From the NCBI GenBank assembly GCA_020073645.1, contig JAIQET010000050.1, positions 1-34,114 of the forward strand: 34,114 nt of DNA. The letters run 5' to 3'. The notes below the pieces were generated by a model. That model saw only the letters and a program-made list of their open reading frames with translations, did not search any database and was not told the DNA's origin. Shown here one piece after another: positions 24,501 to 32,383 of the stretch (position 1 is the stretch's first letter; each line of letters opens with the position of its first letter). The DNA is from Terriglobia bacterium. GTDB taxonomy: Bacteria; Acidobacteriota; Terriglobia; Terriglobales; Acidobacteriaceae. The position numbers and the translations under genes were made by a program.

Positions 24501-24600
24501 GCAGCAAGTCGTGCGCAGCGGCGCCAAGATCGGACGCAATGATCCCTGCCACTGTGGATCGGGCAAGAAGTACAAGAAGTGCCACGGGGCGAACGCGTAA
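21589..24600 (+). CDS. secA: Preprotein translocase ATPase SecA
   Basis: 1003 residues from TTG 21589 (AAGGA nine bases upstream). This start makes the protein begin [20 protein letters not shown], the usual SecA N-terminus; GTG 21556 would add 11 atypical residues. Walker A is MKTGEGKTL (about 128-136), and the DEAD-type motif is [19 protein letters not shown] (about 235-253). The second ATPase lobe includes [11 protein letters not shown] and the [14 protein letters not shown] arginine-finger motif. The C-terminus has a flexible linker and the zinc/SecB-binding tail [16 protein letters not shown]. SecA drives Sec-dependent export through SecYEG; the signal-peptide proteins in this window are presumably its clients. 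About 1000 residues is typical for Acidobacteria, owing to small insertions such as 23280-23410. Confidence 0.98.
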   Translation: MINTLLGKVFGTKNERELKRLMPQVEAINALEPEMQKLSDEQLRAKTDEFRKRIQDRLSSIADEPEADPDRLKELEDERTRVVNEVLDEILVEAFAVVREAGRRVLNMRHFDVQLIGGMVLHQGKISEMKTGEGKTLVATLPVYLNALSGRGVHVVTVNDYLAKRDSEWMGKLYRFLGLSVGVIVHELDDEERREAYAADVTYGTNNEFGFDYLRDNMKFDLHDCVQRGHNYGIVDEVDSILIDEARTPLIISGASEESTDKYERVNRIIPKLEKGEEIDVAPGEPKQLTGDFVVDEKHKTITVSDEGWEKVEGLLGIGNIADPENWDLKHHVETAIKAHVLYRRDVEYVVKAKAENSREKEVIIVDEFTGRMMPGRRWSDGLHQAVEAKENVKIERENQTLATITFQNYFRMYKKLAGMTGTAETEAPEFEKIYRLEVMVIPTNKELRRLENPDVVYRTEKEKYFAAADEIHKLNQGGQPVLVGTTSIEKSERLSELLKKKGIKHVVLNAKYHEREAEIVAQAGRKGMVTIATNMAGRGTDILLGGNPEFMAKQECVKKGIAQPLRVAQGKVEARPDDGNSAVWYYAGNEYVVPSDQWNEIFSRYKAQTDQEHEDVIGAGGLHIFGTERHEARRIDNQLRGRAGRQGDPGSSRFYLSLEDDLMRIFAKEWVSTLLQRLGMEEGVPIESRLITRRIEKAQEAVEAQNFEARKHLLEYDDVMNKQREAVYGLRHQLLEGVDQKELILEDYVSGILSDLMDQYCAVKVHPEDWDLKALKDAVFTRFGVDILAEGMKPETLNRQELGDAVFDTLKKRYDAKEKLIGPDAMRYHERMIMLSVLDSQWKDHLLNMDHLKEGIGLRGYGQHDPLVEYKRESFDMFEEMMQRFQEETVRYLYLMQILERPTQYEAAVERGTPEGEEARPVAPGADGNGRRPPRAIATSVDEIEEAFQRRKRRELEQARMAGSGDFQPVQQVVRSGAKIGRNDPCHCGSGKKYKKCHGANA

Positions 24601-24609
24601 GCCTGCGGC

Positions 24610-24632
24610 AGCCGGGGATCAGCAGCCCGGCT
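24610..24632. terminator. Possible bidirectional terminator hairpin between secA and lpxB
   Basis: AGCCGGG (24610-24616) pairs with CCCGGCT (24626-24632) around a 9-base loop in the 58-bp gap between the convergent genes. There is no T-run, so intrinsic termination is uncertain. Confidence 0.35.
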
Positions 24633-24658
24633 GAATCGCCAAGCCCCACACACCACCA

Positions 24659-25828
24659 TCATTCTTTAGCATGCTGGGAGATGTGTGCCGGCCTTCCGTG
24701 CAGGAGAGCGACGACTACGTCCGCCGCGCGATCCGCGGCGGGCAGGTTTGTCCCGGTTTGCTCGGGATCGCGAAGGCGGGCTTTCACGCTGGCCAGACCC
24801 GCAATCATCTTGTCCCGGGCGGGCCCGAAGGGCAGGATCTCGTTCAGCCGCGCAACCACCTTCTCGGCAGTGAAGTTCTGCTGCACCAGTTCGGGGACGA
24901 CTTCCTCTCCGGCGATCAGGTTGACCATGGCGAAATGCGACACCTTGATGCGCGGGCGTCCCAGCAGATAGGTGAGTGGGGAGACGCGGTACACCATCAC
25001 GAAGGGTGTGCCCATCATGGCGGCCTCGACCGTAGCGGTGCCGCTGGCGATGATTCCCGCACGTGAGTGTGCCAGCGCCGGCAGGGCATCGGAGACGAGA
25101 TGAATCGGCCGGCGGCTGCCAATCAAACTTTCCAGAAAGCCACGGTCGAGGGTGGGTGCGACCGGCAGCAGAAATTCATAGCCCCAGCCCAGTTTCATCG
25201 CCGACTCCAGTATGGTGGGTAGGTTCATCCGCACTTCTTTCACGCGACTGCCGGGCATGAGGGTGATCCAGGGCTTGCTCAGATCCAGATTGTAGCGGCT
25301 GGCATACTCAGTGCGATTGATCAGCGGGTGAGCGAGATCGGCGAGCGGGTGACCGACAAAGGTCGCATCCACACCGCGGTCGCGGTAGAACTTTTCCTCG
25401 AAAGGGAAGATCACCAAGGCTTTTGTGACGTATTTCTGCAAGAGGCGCACCCGCCCCTGACGCCAGGCCCAGAACTGCGGGCAGACGTAATACACAACGG
25501 GGATGCCGCGCTTGTGCATCTGGCGGGCCACACGCCAATTGAAGGCAGGGGAGTCGATGACGATCGCCAGGTCGGGACGGCGTTTGTCGGCTTCGGCGAT
25601 GAGGGTGCGGAATCGTCCGTAGATTGTGGGGAGATGGCTGAGGATTTCGGCGATCCCGACCACCGCGAGGTCTCTTGCGTCCACCACCGTATCGCACCCG
25701 GCGGCACGCATGCGCTCCCCGCCTACGCCAAAGAAGTCGAGCGACGGGTCGCGCCGGCGCAGGGCTTGGATAAGCTGCGCGCCGTACATTTCACCGGAGG
25801 CTTCGCCGGCGGAGATCAGGATTTGCAC
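24659..25828 (-). CDS. lpxB: Lipid-A-disaccharide synthase
   Basis: 389 residues, the family's normal length. The protein opens with MQILISAGEASGEMYGAQLI, the hallmark LpxB N-terminus. It continues with FFGVGGERMRAAG, VVGIAEILSHLP, VIDSPAFNWRVARQMHKRG, YYVCPQFWAWRQGRV, PFEEKFYRDRGVDATFVGHPL, LMPGSRVKEV and ASGTATVEAAMMGTPFVMVYR. The enzyme (GT19) joins UDP-2,3-diacylglucosamine and lipid X into the lipid A disaccharide at the inner face of the cytoplasmic membrane, so the organism makes LPS. It follows an MsbA-like ABC exporter gene on the same strand, a sensible partner for lipid A transport. Confidence 0.96.
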   Translation of the reverse strand: MQILISAGEASGEMYGAQLIQALRRRDPSLDFFGVGGERMRAAGCDTVVDARDLAVVGIAEILSHLPTIYGRFRTLIAEADKRRPDLAIVIDSPAFNWRVARQMHKRGIPVVYYVCPQFWAWRQGRVRLLQKYVTKALVIFPFEEKFYRDRGVDATFVGHPLADLAHPLINRTEYASRYNLDLSKPWITLMPGSRVKEVRMNLPTILESAMKLGWGYEFLLPVAPTLDRGFLESLIGSRRPIHLVSDALPALAHSRAGIIASGTATVEAAMMGTPFVMVYRVSPLTYLLGRPRIKVSHFAMVNLIAGEEVVPELVQQNFTAEKVVARLNEILPFGPARDKMIAGLASVKARLRDPEQTGTNLPAADRAADVVVALLHGRPAHISQHAKE

Positions 25829-25847
25829 TTGGACATTCTACGGAGCA

Positions 25848-25965
25848 AGACCGAAAGAACCAAAACCACAGAGGATGCGGAGGACGCAGAGGATACTGAA
25901 TCGCAAGCCGAAACCCAAGCTCTTGGCGCACTCTGCGCCCTCGGCGATCTTGGTTTGTGTGGAAA
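25848..25965. repeat. Dispersed repeat with ACAGAGGA/GCAGAGGA periodicity
   Basis: CCACAGAGGATGCGGAGGAC followed by GCAGAGGATAC shows a near 9-12-base periodicity and an inverted partner on the other side (GCACTCTGCGCCCTCGGCGA). It translates to acidic EDAEDAED nonsense, a typical sign of this intergenic repeat class. Confidence 0.55.
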
Positions 25966-25970
25966 ACCAG

Positions 25971-27917
25971 TTAGTCGTCCGCGCTGGCGGTGACCTGTGG
26001 ACCTGCGGCTGTGACTTCCTGGTCTTTGTATTGCAGTTGATAGAGCTTGTAGTAGATGCCGCGGTTGGCCAGCAGTTGCTGGTGGGTGCCCATCTCGCGC
26101 ACCTGGCCCTTGTGCATGACGATGATCTTGTCGGCGCGCTGCACGGTGGAGAGGCGGTGCGCGATGACCAGCGACGTGCGTCCTTCCACCATGCGGCTGA
26201 GGGCATCGCGCACGCGAAATTCCGTTTCGGTGTCCACGCTGGAGGTGGCTTCGTCCAGGATCAGGATGCTGGGGTCGTGCGCCAGCGCGCGGGCAAAGGA
26301 GATTAGTTGCTTCTGCCCGGTGGACAGTGTGCTTCCGCGCTCGTGCACCGCTTCCTTGAACCCGCCCGGCAGGGTGCGGATGAAATCGGCGAGGTTGACG
26401 TCCTCGGCGGCCTTTTCCACGTCCTCGTCTTCAATCCACTCCGTGCCCAGCCGGATGTTGCCCTCTACTGTGCCGGTGAACAGGAACGGGTCCTGCAGCA
26501 CCACGCCAAAGCGGCGGCGAAGTTCGGCGACGTCCATGTCCTTTACGTCCACGCCGTCGATGGTGATAGCTCCTTGCTGCACGTCGTAGAAGCGCATGAG
26601 CAGCGAGATGATCGTCGTTTTTCCGGCGCCGGTGTGGCCGACAATGGCAACCGTCTCGCCCGGTTCGATGGTGAAACTGACGTCGCGGAGCACCCAGTCG
26701 GGATCGCCGGGTTGAGGAGGACGTGCGTCTCCGCCAGGCAGAGCAGTTATCTTGGGTGAGCCGGGCGAGGGGACCCAGCCTCCATTACCTTTTTCGATGG
26801 GGATGTTCCGGTACGCGAACCACACACGCTCGAACCGAATTCGACCTGGCCCATCGGGTGTCTTGGGCACGGCTGGTGACGTGATTTCTACCGGCGTGTC
26901 CAGCAGCTTGAACACGCGCTCGCCGGAAGCCATGGCCGATTGCAGGATGTTGTACTTTTCGCTGAGATCCTGGATGGGACGGAAGAATCGCTGCGCATAC
27001 TGCATGAACGCGACCAGCACGCCCAGCGTAGCCGTCCCCCGAACCACGTCGTTGCCGCCGTACCACACCACGCAGGCAATCGCCGTTGCCGACAGGATTT
27101 CCACGACCGGGTAGTACACCGCGTGGGCCATGATCGCGTCCTTGAACGCGTCCATGTGGGTGGCATTCACCTCGGAAAACTTGTCGAATGCGGGCTTCTC
27201 CCGGTTGAAAAGCTGCAGCACCACCATGCCGCTGACGTGTTCCTGCAGGTAGGCATTGATGCGGGCAATGGCGACGCGAATCCGCCGGTAGGAATCGCGC
27301 ACCTTGTCGCGGAAAATCTTGGTGGCCACGCCGATCAGGGGCAGCACCGCAAAGGTGATCAGGGCCAGCTTCCAGTTCATGTTGAGCATGATGGCCAGGA
27401 TGCCGGCCAGCACGAAGATGTCCTCAAAGATGGACACCACGCCGGAAGTGAACATTTCGTTGAGCGCGTCCACATCGGTGGTGACGCGGGTGACCAGGCG
27501 GCCTACGGGATTCTTGTCATAGAACCCGATGTGCATACGCTGCAGGTGGCGGAAGATCTGGCTGCGCAGGTCGAACATGACCTTCTGCCCGGTCCACTGC
27601 ATGAAGTAGGTTTGCAGGAACTCGAGGAAAAAGCTGATAACCAGGGTGCCGACGAACAGCGCCGCTACCTGAGCGATGCCGACCAGGGGGTTGGAACTGA
27701 GGAAGCGATCAAAGGGCGAATGCTGTCCCGCAACCTTGACCAGGTAGCGGTCGACGGCGATCTTGGTCAGGTAGGGGCCGAGGACGTCGGCGCCCGCCTT
27801 GAGAACGATGGCGCCCAGGGCCACGGCCACCTGCCAGGTGTAGGGCCGCAAATACTTGAGCAGCCGCTTCATCAGGCGGCTGTCATAGGCTTTTCCTAGT
27901 ATTTCTTCGTCCTGCAT
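25971..27917 (-). CDS. ABC exporter, fused membrane and ATPase domains (MsbA-like)
   Basis: 648 residues, a half-transporter that should act as a dimer. Six membrane helices fill about 25-310, with coupling-helix landmarks HIGFYDKNPVGRLVTRVTTDVD and NAYLQEHVSGMVVLQLFNRE. The ATPase carries Walker A GHTGAGKTT (427-435), the Q-loop LQDPFLFTGTV, signature LSTGQKQ (531-537, T in place of the usual G or S), Walker B ILILDEATS, and the switch histidine in VIAHRLSTV. Between FERVWFAYR and WVLRDVSF is a 35-residue Gly/Pro-rich insertion (about 373-407) in the A-loop region, unusual for the family. Substrate unproven. Position before lpxB suggests a lipid, lipid A core in particular. Confidence 0.92.
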   Translation of the reverse strand: MQDEEILGKAYDSRLMKRLLKYLRPYTWQVAVALGAIVLKAGADVLGPYLTKIAVDRYLVKVAGQHSPFDRFLSSNPLVGIAQVAALFVGTLVISFFLEFLQTYFMQWTGQKVMFDLRSQIFRHLQRMHIGFYDKNPVGRLVTRVTTDVDALNEMFTSGVVSIFEDIFVLAGILAIMLNMNWKLALITFAVLPLIGVATKIFRDKVRDSYRRIRVAIARINAYLQEHVSGMVVLQLFNREKPAFDKFSEVNATHMDAFKDAIMAHAVYYPVVEILSATAIACVVWYGGNDVVRGTATLGVLVAFMQYAQRFFRPIQDLSEKYNILQSAMASGERVFKLLDTPVEITSPAVPKTPDGPGRIRFERVWFAYRNIPIEKGNGGWVPSPGSPKITALPGGDARPPQPGDPDWVLRDVSFTIEPGETVAIVGHTGAGKTTIISLLMRFYDVQQGAITIDGVDVKDMDVAELRRRFGVVLQDPFLFTGTVEGNIRLGTEWIEDEDVEKAAEDVNLADFIRTLPGGFKEAVHERGSTLSTGQKQLISFARALAHDPSILILDEATSSVDTETEFRVRDALSRMVEGRTSLVIAHRLSTVQRADKIIVMHKGQVREMGTHQQLLANRGIYYKLYQLQYKDQEVTAAGPQVTASADD

Positions 27918-27988
27918 GGCTATCGGCTAGCTCAAGAGTACCCTAAATAGATGGAGATGGAAGGGGGAAGGATGGAAAAGGTTTAGGG

Positions 27989-29107
27989 CTAGGGCGGGCT
28001 CTGCGGCGCCGTCGGCTGCGATGGTTCACACTTGGTGGTTCTGGCATCGGGCAAGGGTTGCATTTTCTTATCGTCGATATTGCTCTTGAGCCACTGGTTC
28101 AGAGGTTTGATCAGCTTTACCCCGTTGTCGCTAACGGAAGGCATCCCACCCAAGCCCACCGGAAAGGCGCCGTAGTATTTCCAGAAAACTAGTTTTTGGG
28201 TATGGTCATCACGAGGAATGGACAGAAATGTGAACTCCCCGTCGCGGAGGGCGACCGCCTGGGCAGAGTCCTCAGACCGCCGCTTCTGCAATGCCGGGTC
28301 GTCAAGGATCCTCTTGAGCTGCTGCAATTCCGTGGAGGGGATCGAATCTTCCAGGACTTCGGTCGTGACAGTATTGCTACCGACCCGCTGCCGCTTCCTC
28401 TCCATGTGGTAGCGGCCGTCAGAATAAATAATCACACAATTGTTCTCGAGTTGCCGCTCCGAAAAGCGAGTTATCGCAAGTCGCAGAGCAAAACTCGGGG
28501 CGATCTCTTTGCTTGTGCGGGGTGCATTGGAAGGCTGGCCGGGTGATTGCTCTCGTGAGTTGGCTGCACGGGTCTTGAGTTCAATTTTTTCTGGTGGCAG
28601 GCAGTTGTTGCGCCCGGATTCTTCAGTCAGCTTGATGTGGTTTTCCTTCGGCAAATCGCCAAGCCATTTTAGGAGAGGATCAAGAGACTGCCGGAAGGGT
28701 TGTCGGCTTTCCGCAACAGGAAAGGTCAGGTTTTGCCAACGGCCCAGGCGGAGTATGCTGAGCAGAAGTTCATCTCGGCTGCTGCTGATGAGCGGTGTGC
28801 TGATCTTTTCCTGCGACAGCTGCAGGAGTTCGTCCGAGTTCAGAGTGTGTTCCAAGTTCTGAAGGGCGGGGAGCGCGAGTGAGCTTTCGAAAATATCCAT
28901 GTCTTGGTCGCGGCGCAATCGTTCGAAGTGATACTGTCCATCTCCACGGACCAGGACACATACATCTTCGTTCGCCTGCATGCGCTCCAGGCGCAACAGG
29001 TACGAAGGGCTGCTGACTTCCGCGGGCACTTGTTGGGCGAGGCCCGTCGAGATCGCCAAGGCGCAGCCGACGACAGCGGCTTGGAGAAGAACCTTCAGGG
29101 ACGACAC
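27989..29107 (-). CDS. Exported protein with two copies of a Cys-bracketed DGxYHxER domain
   Basis: 372 residues from GTG 29107, whose product opens with a signal peptide (MSSLKVLLQAAVVGCALAIS). I do not recognise a family. Two homologous halves are visible. Each starts C-V-(I/L)-(I/V)-x-x-DG-x-Y-H-x-ER (C50 in DVCVLVRGDGQYHFER; C224 in NNCVIIYSDGRYHMER). Each then has a leucine-rich helix (LPALQNLEHTLNSDEL; STELQQLKRILDDPAL), an arginine/aspartate strand pair, a PLLKWL/PLNQWL helix, and a closing cysteine (C169 NNCLPP; C360 TKCEPS). The bracketing Cys pairs could be disulfides in the periplasm. A Pro/Ser linker (about 176-204) separates the halves. The gene 29255-29770 encodes a third copy, so this is local duplication. 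Confidence 0.72.
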   Translation of the reverse strand: MSSLKVLLQAAVVGCALAISTGLAQQVPAEVSSPSYLLRLERMQANEDVCVLVRGDGQYHFERLRRDQDMDIFESSLALPALQNLEHTLNSDELLQLSQEKISTPLISSSRDELLLSILRLGRWQNLTFPVAESRQPFRQSLDPLLKWLGDLPKENHIKLTEESGRNNCLPPEKIELKTRAANSREQSPGQPSNAPRTSKEIAPSFALRLAITRFSERQLENNCVIIYSDGRYHMERKRQRVGSNTVTTEVLEDSIPSTELQQLKRILDDPALQKRRSEDSAQAVALRDGEFTFLSIPRDDHTQKLVFWKYYGAFPVGLGGMPSVSDNGVKLIKPLNQWLKSNIDDKKMQPLPDARTTKCEPSQPTAPQSPP

Positions 29108-29254
29108 AGCGGCGCAATTCTATCCGCAACTCCGCGACCGAAGCCACAGGTATTTGCTAGCGCTGCATCTCATCAGCGTTGCCGTCTAGTGATCAGGGGT
29201 GGTGGTCAGGGGGCGATTCCGGCTCCGAGCCGGGCGGGTACATGGTGCGATACA

Positions 29255-29770
29255 TTACCCGGGGGCTGCGCAGTTGTTTGCACTTTCGTTCTTAGCAACC
29301 GGCACTTTCCGCTTCTGCAGCGCTTTTAGCCATTCCTGGAAAGACTTAAGCTCTTTTTCGAAGGGCTTGCGTTCTCGGGCATTCATAAAAGAGATGTTCT
29401 GGAGCAGGTGCTCGCGGGGAACGCTCACGGAGAGAGTGTCCATGTCCTGGACGATTCCGCCCTTAGGCTCCGCGGTCTTGACTGCCTGGAATTTCTCGTC
29501 ATCGAGTGTGGCCTGCAACTGCTTCATGCTGGCTTCGGGCAGGGTGTCGAGATAAACCCGCTCGTCAGGCGAGCCGCCATTGTTGCTTTGAAACGACTTT
29601 TCCAGACGGTAGTGGCCATCGGGATAGATGAGCACGCACATGTGACTCATGCCGGAATAAGGGTCGACGGTGGTGGTTTCCGCCCGCATCACATAGGTCC
29701 GGTCTACGATGGTTTGGGAGGCTGCCAGGCTTGTGGCGAAGACGATGAAGGGCGCGAATCTGCACTTCAT
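29255..29770 (-). CDS. Exported protein with one copy of the Cys-bracketed DGxYHxER domain
   Basis: 171 residues from ATG 29770. The frame is open to 29917, but that extension overlaps the ketoacyl synthase gene and would bury the signal peptide (KCRFAPFIVFATSLAASQ). The domain runs from C45 (HMCVLIYPDGHYRLEK) through LPEASMKQLQATLDDEKF and FQEWLKALQ to C167 (NNCAAPG). It is the closest visible relative of both halves of the 27989-29107 protein. It starts 13 bp after the stop of the ketoacyl-ACP synthase, same strand, so the two are probably cotranscribed. Function unknown. The 147-bp gap to the next gene holds nothing clear. Confidence 0.7.
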   Translation of the reverse strand: MKCRFAPFIVFATSLAASQTIVDRTYVMRAETTTVDPYSGMSHMCVLIYPDGHYRLEKSFQSNNGGSPDERVYLDTLPEASMKQLQATLDDEKFQAVKTAEPKGGIVQDMDTLSVSVPREHLLQNISFMNARERKPFEKELKSFQEWLKALQKRKVPVAKNESANNCAAPG

Positions 29771-29783
29771 GCAGCGAATTAAA

Positions 29784-31034
29784 TCATGAAACTCGCCGCA
29801 GTACCAGCGCCGAGTTCTTAGACCCGAACCCCACGCAGTTGCAGATAGCATGCTCGATCCGCGCGGTCCGGCCCACGTCCGGGACGTAATCCAGGTCGCA
29901 TTCGGGGTCAGGAACATCGAGATTTATCGTCGGCGGAATCTTGCCATGTTCCATCGCGATCAGCGTGGCGGCTATCCCGGCGGAGCCGCAGGCGCCCTGG
30001 GCATGTCCGATCTGCGACTTCAGGCTGGACATGGGAATCTTGCGGGCATGCTCGCCCAGGGCAAGCTTGAGGGCGCGGGTCTCCACGCGGTCGTTCATTT
30101 CGGTGGAAGTCCCGTGGAGGTTGACGTATTGCACGTCCTCAGGCGCGAGTTGCGCTTCTTCGAGGGCCAGGGTGACAGCGCGGGCTGGCTCCTCAGGCGA
30201 GTCGCTCATGCGCACGCGGTGGAAGGCCTCACAGGTCGAGGCGTATCCGGCGATCTCGGCGTAAATCCGGGCCCCGCGGGCGTGAGCGTGGTTGTAATCT
30301 TCCAGGATGAACATCCACGAGCCTTCGGCGATTACGAAGCCGTCCCGGTCGGCGGAAAACGGACGGGAGGCGCGTTCCGGCGCGTGATTCCACGAAGTCG
30401 TCAGCGCCCGCAGCAGGGAATAGCCCTTGATGATTCCCGGCGTGATGGCCGAATCCACCCCGCCCACCAGAAACAGGGGCTGCACGCCCGCTTGAATATG
30501 TTGGTACGCGTAGCCAATGGCGTCGGTCGAAGAAGTGCAGCCGGTGGTGACGACGTGGCTGTAACCGCGAAAACCGAAGCGCATGCTGACTTCGCTGGGG
30601 ATGGTTCCCATCGTCCCGCTGGGGATGCAGAAGAGACTCACCTGCTTGATGTGTCCCGAGTGCCAGAGCCGGTATTGCTCCTCGGAAAATTCCTGCGCGC
30701 CGCCGCCGGTGCCGAGGATGACGCCGATCTCGCGCTTTTCCTCCATGGACATGGCGGTGGGGTCGAGGCCGGCGTCGCGGATGGCTTCGCTCGACGCGGC
30801 CAGAGCCAGCGGCACGACGCGTGACACATGCTTGCGCTCGCGCGCGTCCACCCAGGCCAGCTCGTCGAAGTCAGGAATCTCGCCCGCGATGTGCACGGGC
30901 AGAGCGGAAGGATCGAAGCGCGAAATGCGCTTCACGCCGGATTTTCCAGCGAGAATGGCTCGACAGAATGCTTCCTTGCCCATGCCGTTCGGGCTGACCA
31001 CGCCTAGGCCGGTGATGACGACACGAGGAAGCAT
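29784..31034 (-). CDS. 3-oxoacyl-ACP synthase (FabF/KAS II-like)
   Basis: 416 residues from ATG 31034; a TTG two codons upstream is also possible. Thiolase-fold landmarks are complete: start RVVITGLGVVSPNG, nucleophile C166 in TTGCTSSTDAIG, H307 in NLHGTSTEMND, K/H in SLKSQIGHAQGACG (H344), and the GFGSKNSALVLRR end. It should elongate acyl-ACP by decarboxylative Claisen condensation with malonyl-ACP. Differences from ordinary FabF (FCIPSGTMGTIPSEVSMRFGF, GCTSSTDAIG rather than GACATG) are of the sort seen in dedicated secondary-lipid or polyene synthases, so fabF is not asserted. It heads a minus-strand run of two exported proteins, an ABC exporter and lpxB, and diverges from hemW. Confidence 0.9.
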   Translation of the reverse strand: MLPRVVITGLGVVSPNGMGKEAFCRAILAGKSGVKRISRFDPSALPVHIAGEIPDFDELAWVDARERKHVSRVVPLALAASSEAIRDAGLDPTAMSMEEKREIGVILGTGGGAQEFSEEQYRLWHSGHIKQVSLFCIPSGTMGTIPSEVSMRFGFRGYSHVVTTGCTSSTDAIGYAYQHIQAGVQPLFLVGGVDSAITPGIIKGYSLLRALTTSWNHAPERASRPFSADRDGFVIAEGSWMFILEDYNHAHARGARIYAEIAGYASTCEAFHRVRMSDSPEEPARAVTLALEEAQLAPEDVQYVNLHGTSTEMNDRVETRALKLALGEHARKIPMSSLKSQIGHAQGACGSAGIAATLIAMEHGKIPPTINLDVPDPECDLDYVPDVGRTARIEHAICNCVGFGSKNSALVLRRVS

Positions 31035-31094
31035 AAGCAACTCAGATGCCTACATTCGACTGCGGGTGACAGCCAGATGCGATAATTACGGCAG

Positions 31095-32279
31095 ATGCCA
31101 ATGGGCCTGTATATCTCGGTGCCGTTCTGCCGCACCAAGTGCAGCTATTGCAACTTCGCCTCCGATGTCTTTGCCCGCGCGGTTTTTCAGCGCTATGTGG
31201 ACCGCGTCTGCTCGGACTTCGAACACGCGCACCAGACTGCCGAGCAGATGGGCGGGCGCTTTTCCCCCGCGGTCGACTCCGTGTACCTGGGCGGGGGAAC
31301 TCCCACTGTACTCGATATAACCCAACTGGAGCGGCTGTTTGTCACCATTTCGCAAAATTTCCAGGTCCAGCCCGGCGCGGAGATCACCGTCGAATGCGCT
31401 CCCGGCACCCTCACGCCGCCCATGATCGAAACGCTGCAGCGCCTTGGCGTCAACCGCGTGAGCCTGGGCGTGCAGTCGTTCGTGGACGAGGAGGCGGCGT
31501 CGGTTGGTCGCCTGCATAAGCGGGCCACCGTGCTCGACGACATCGCGCGCCTTCGCGCTGCTGGCATTACTAACATCAATATTGATCTGATCGCCGGCCT
31601 GCCCCACCAGACCGCAGAAAGCTGGGAATTTTCTTTGGCGGAAGTCATTGCTACCGGCGCGCCCCACGCCAGCGTCTACATGCTCGAGGTGGACGAAGAT
31701 TCCCGCCTCGGCCGCGAACTCATCGCGGGCGGTACAAGATACCACGCGCACTTCGTTCCCAACGAAGATCTCACTGCGGAGCTGTACAGCATGGCCTGCG
31801 CGCGCCTGAACGCGGCGGGGGTGCAGCAATACGAGATATCCAACTTCGCGCGGGAAGGATATGAGTCGCGCCACAACTTGAAGTACTGGACCCGCCAGCC
31901 GTACATGGGATTTGGCGTGGATGCGCACTCGATGCTTGAGCAGGAAGCAGGCTGCGCTGTGCGCTTCTCGACTGCAGATTCGCTGGAGGAATACATGGCC
32001 GCGGCCCCGCTGAGCCATGCTGTCGTTTCCGCGCGCGCGGCGCTGGAGGAGACGTTCTTTCTCGGACTTCGACTGACCCGGGGCGTGGACTTGCAGGAGG
32101 TAGCGTGTGCGTTCGGACGGGATGCGGCCACCGGCTTCTGCGGCGCGATCGCAGAGTTTGTGCGGGACGGACTGATCGAGCACCAGGGCGAGCGGATTCG
32201 GCTGACGGAGCGAGGCAGGCTGCTGTCCAACGAGGTCTTCCAGAGGTTTGTTTCCGATCCGGCACCGCTGGCTTCCTAG
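31095..32279 (+). CDS. hemW: Radical SAM protein HemW (coproporphyrinogen III oxidase-like)
   Basis: 394 residues. The 4Fe-4S/SAM motif CxxxCxxC is FCRTKCSYCNFAS near the N-terminus. SAM-contact segments VYLGGGTPTVLD, TVECAPGTL, VNRVSLGVQSF and NIDLIAGLPHQT follow in order. The C-terminal HemW domain includes QYEISNFAREGYESRHNLKYW and ETFFLGLRLTRGVDL. The cysteine that makes CxxxCxxCxC in HemN is absent (YCNF), as in HemW. Family knowledge: HemW is a heme-binding chaperone rather than an oxidase, inserting heme into respiratory enzymes. It diverges from the ketoacyl synthase gene across a 60-bp spacer. No other heme gene is in the window. Confidence 0.92.
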   Translation: MPMGLYISVPFCRTKCSYCNFASDVFARAVFQRYVDRVCSDFEHAHQTAEQMGGRFSPAVDSVYLGGGTPTVLDITQLERLFVTISQNFQVQPGAEITVECAPGTLTPPMIETLQRLGVNRVSLGVQSFVDEEAASVGRLHKRATVLDDIARLRAAGITNINIDLIAGLPHQTAESWEFSLAEVIATGAPHASVYMLEVDEDSRLGRELIAGGTRYHAHFVPNEDLTAELYSMACARLNAAGVQQYEISNFAREGYESRHNLKYWTRQPYMGFGVDAHSMLEQEAGCAVRFSTADSLEEYMAAAPLSHAVVSARAALEETFFLGLRLTRGVDLQEVACAFGRDAATGFCGAIAEFVRDGLIEHQGERIRLTERGRLLSNEVFQRFVSDPAPLAS

Positions 32280-32383
32280 TGCCGGCGGTAACTTTTCCTC
32301 TTCCTACTGCTGTGTTCTAATGAACGGTCCCGCATCGAAAGCGGTGCCTGGCGTCGCGTGCGGGGCATTCATCCGGAGGACTC

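Noticed and set aside
25848..25965. Acidic EDAEDAED peptide-coding segment after the lpxB start region
   Set aside because: It arises from a periodic ACAGAGGA-type repeat in the gap between two genes; there is no start, ribosome site or domain.
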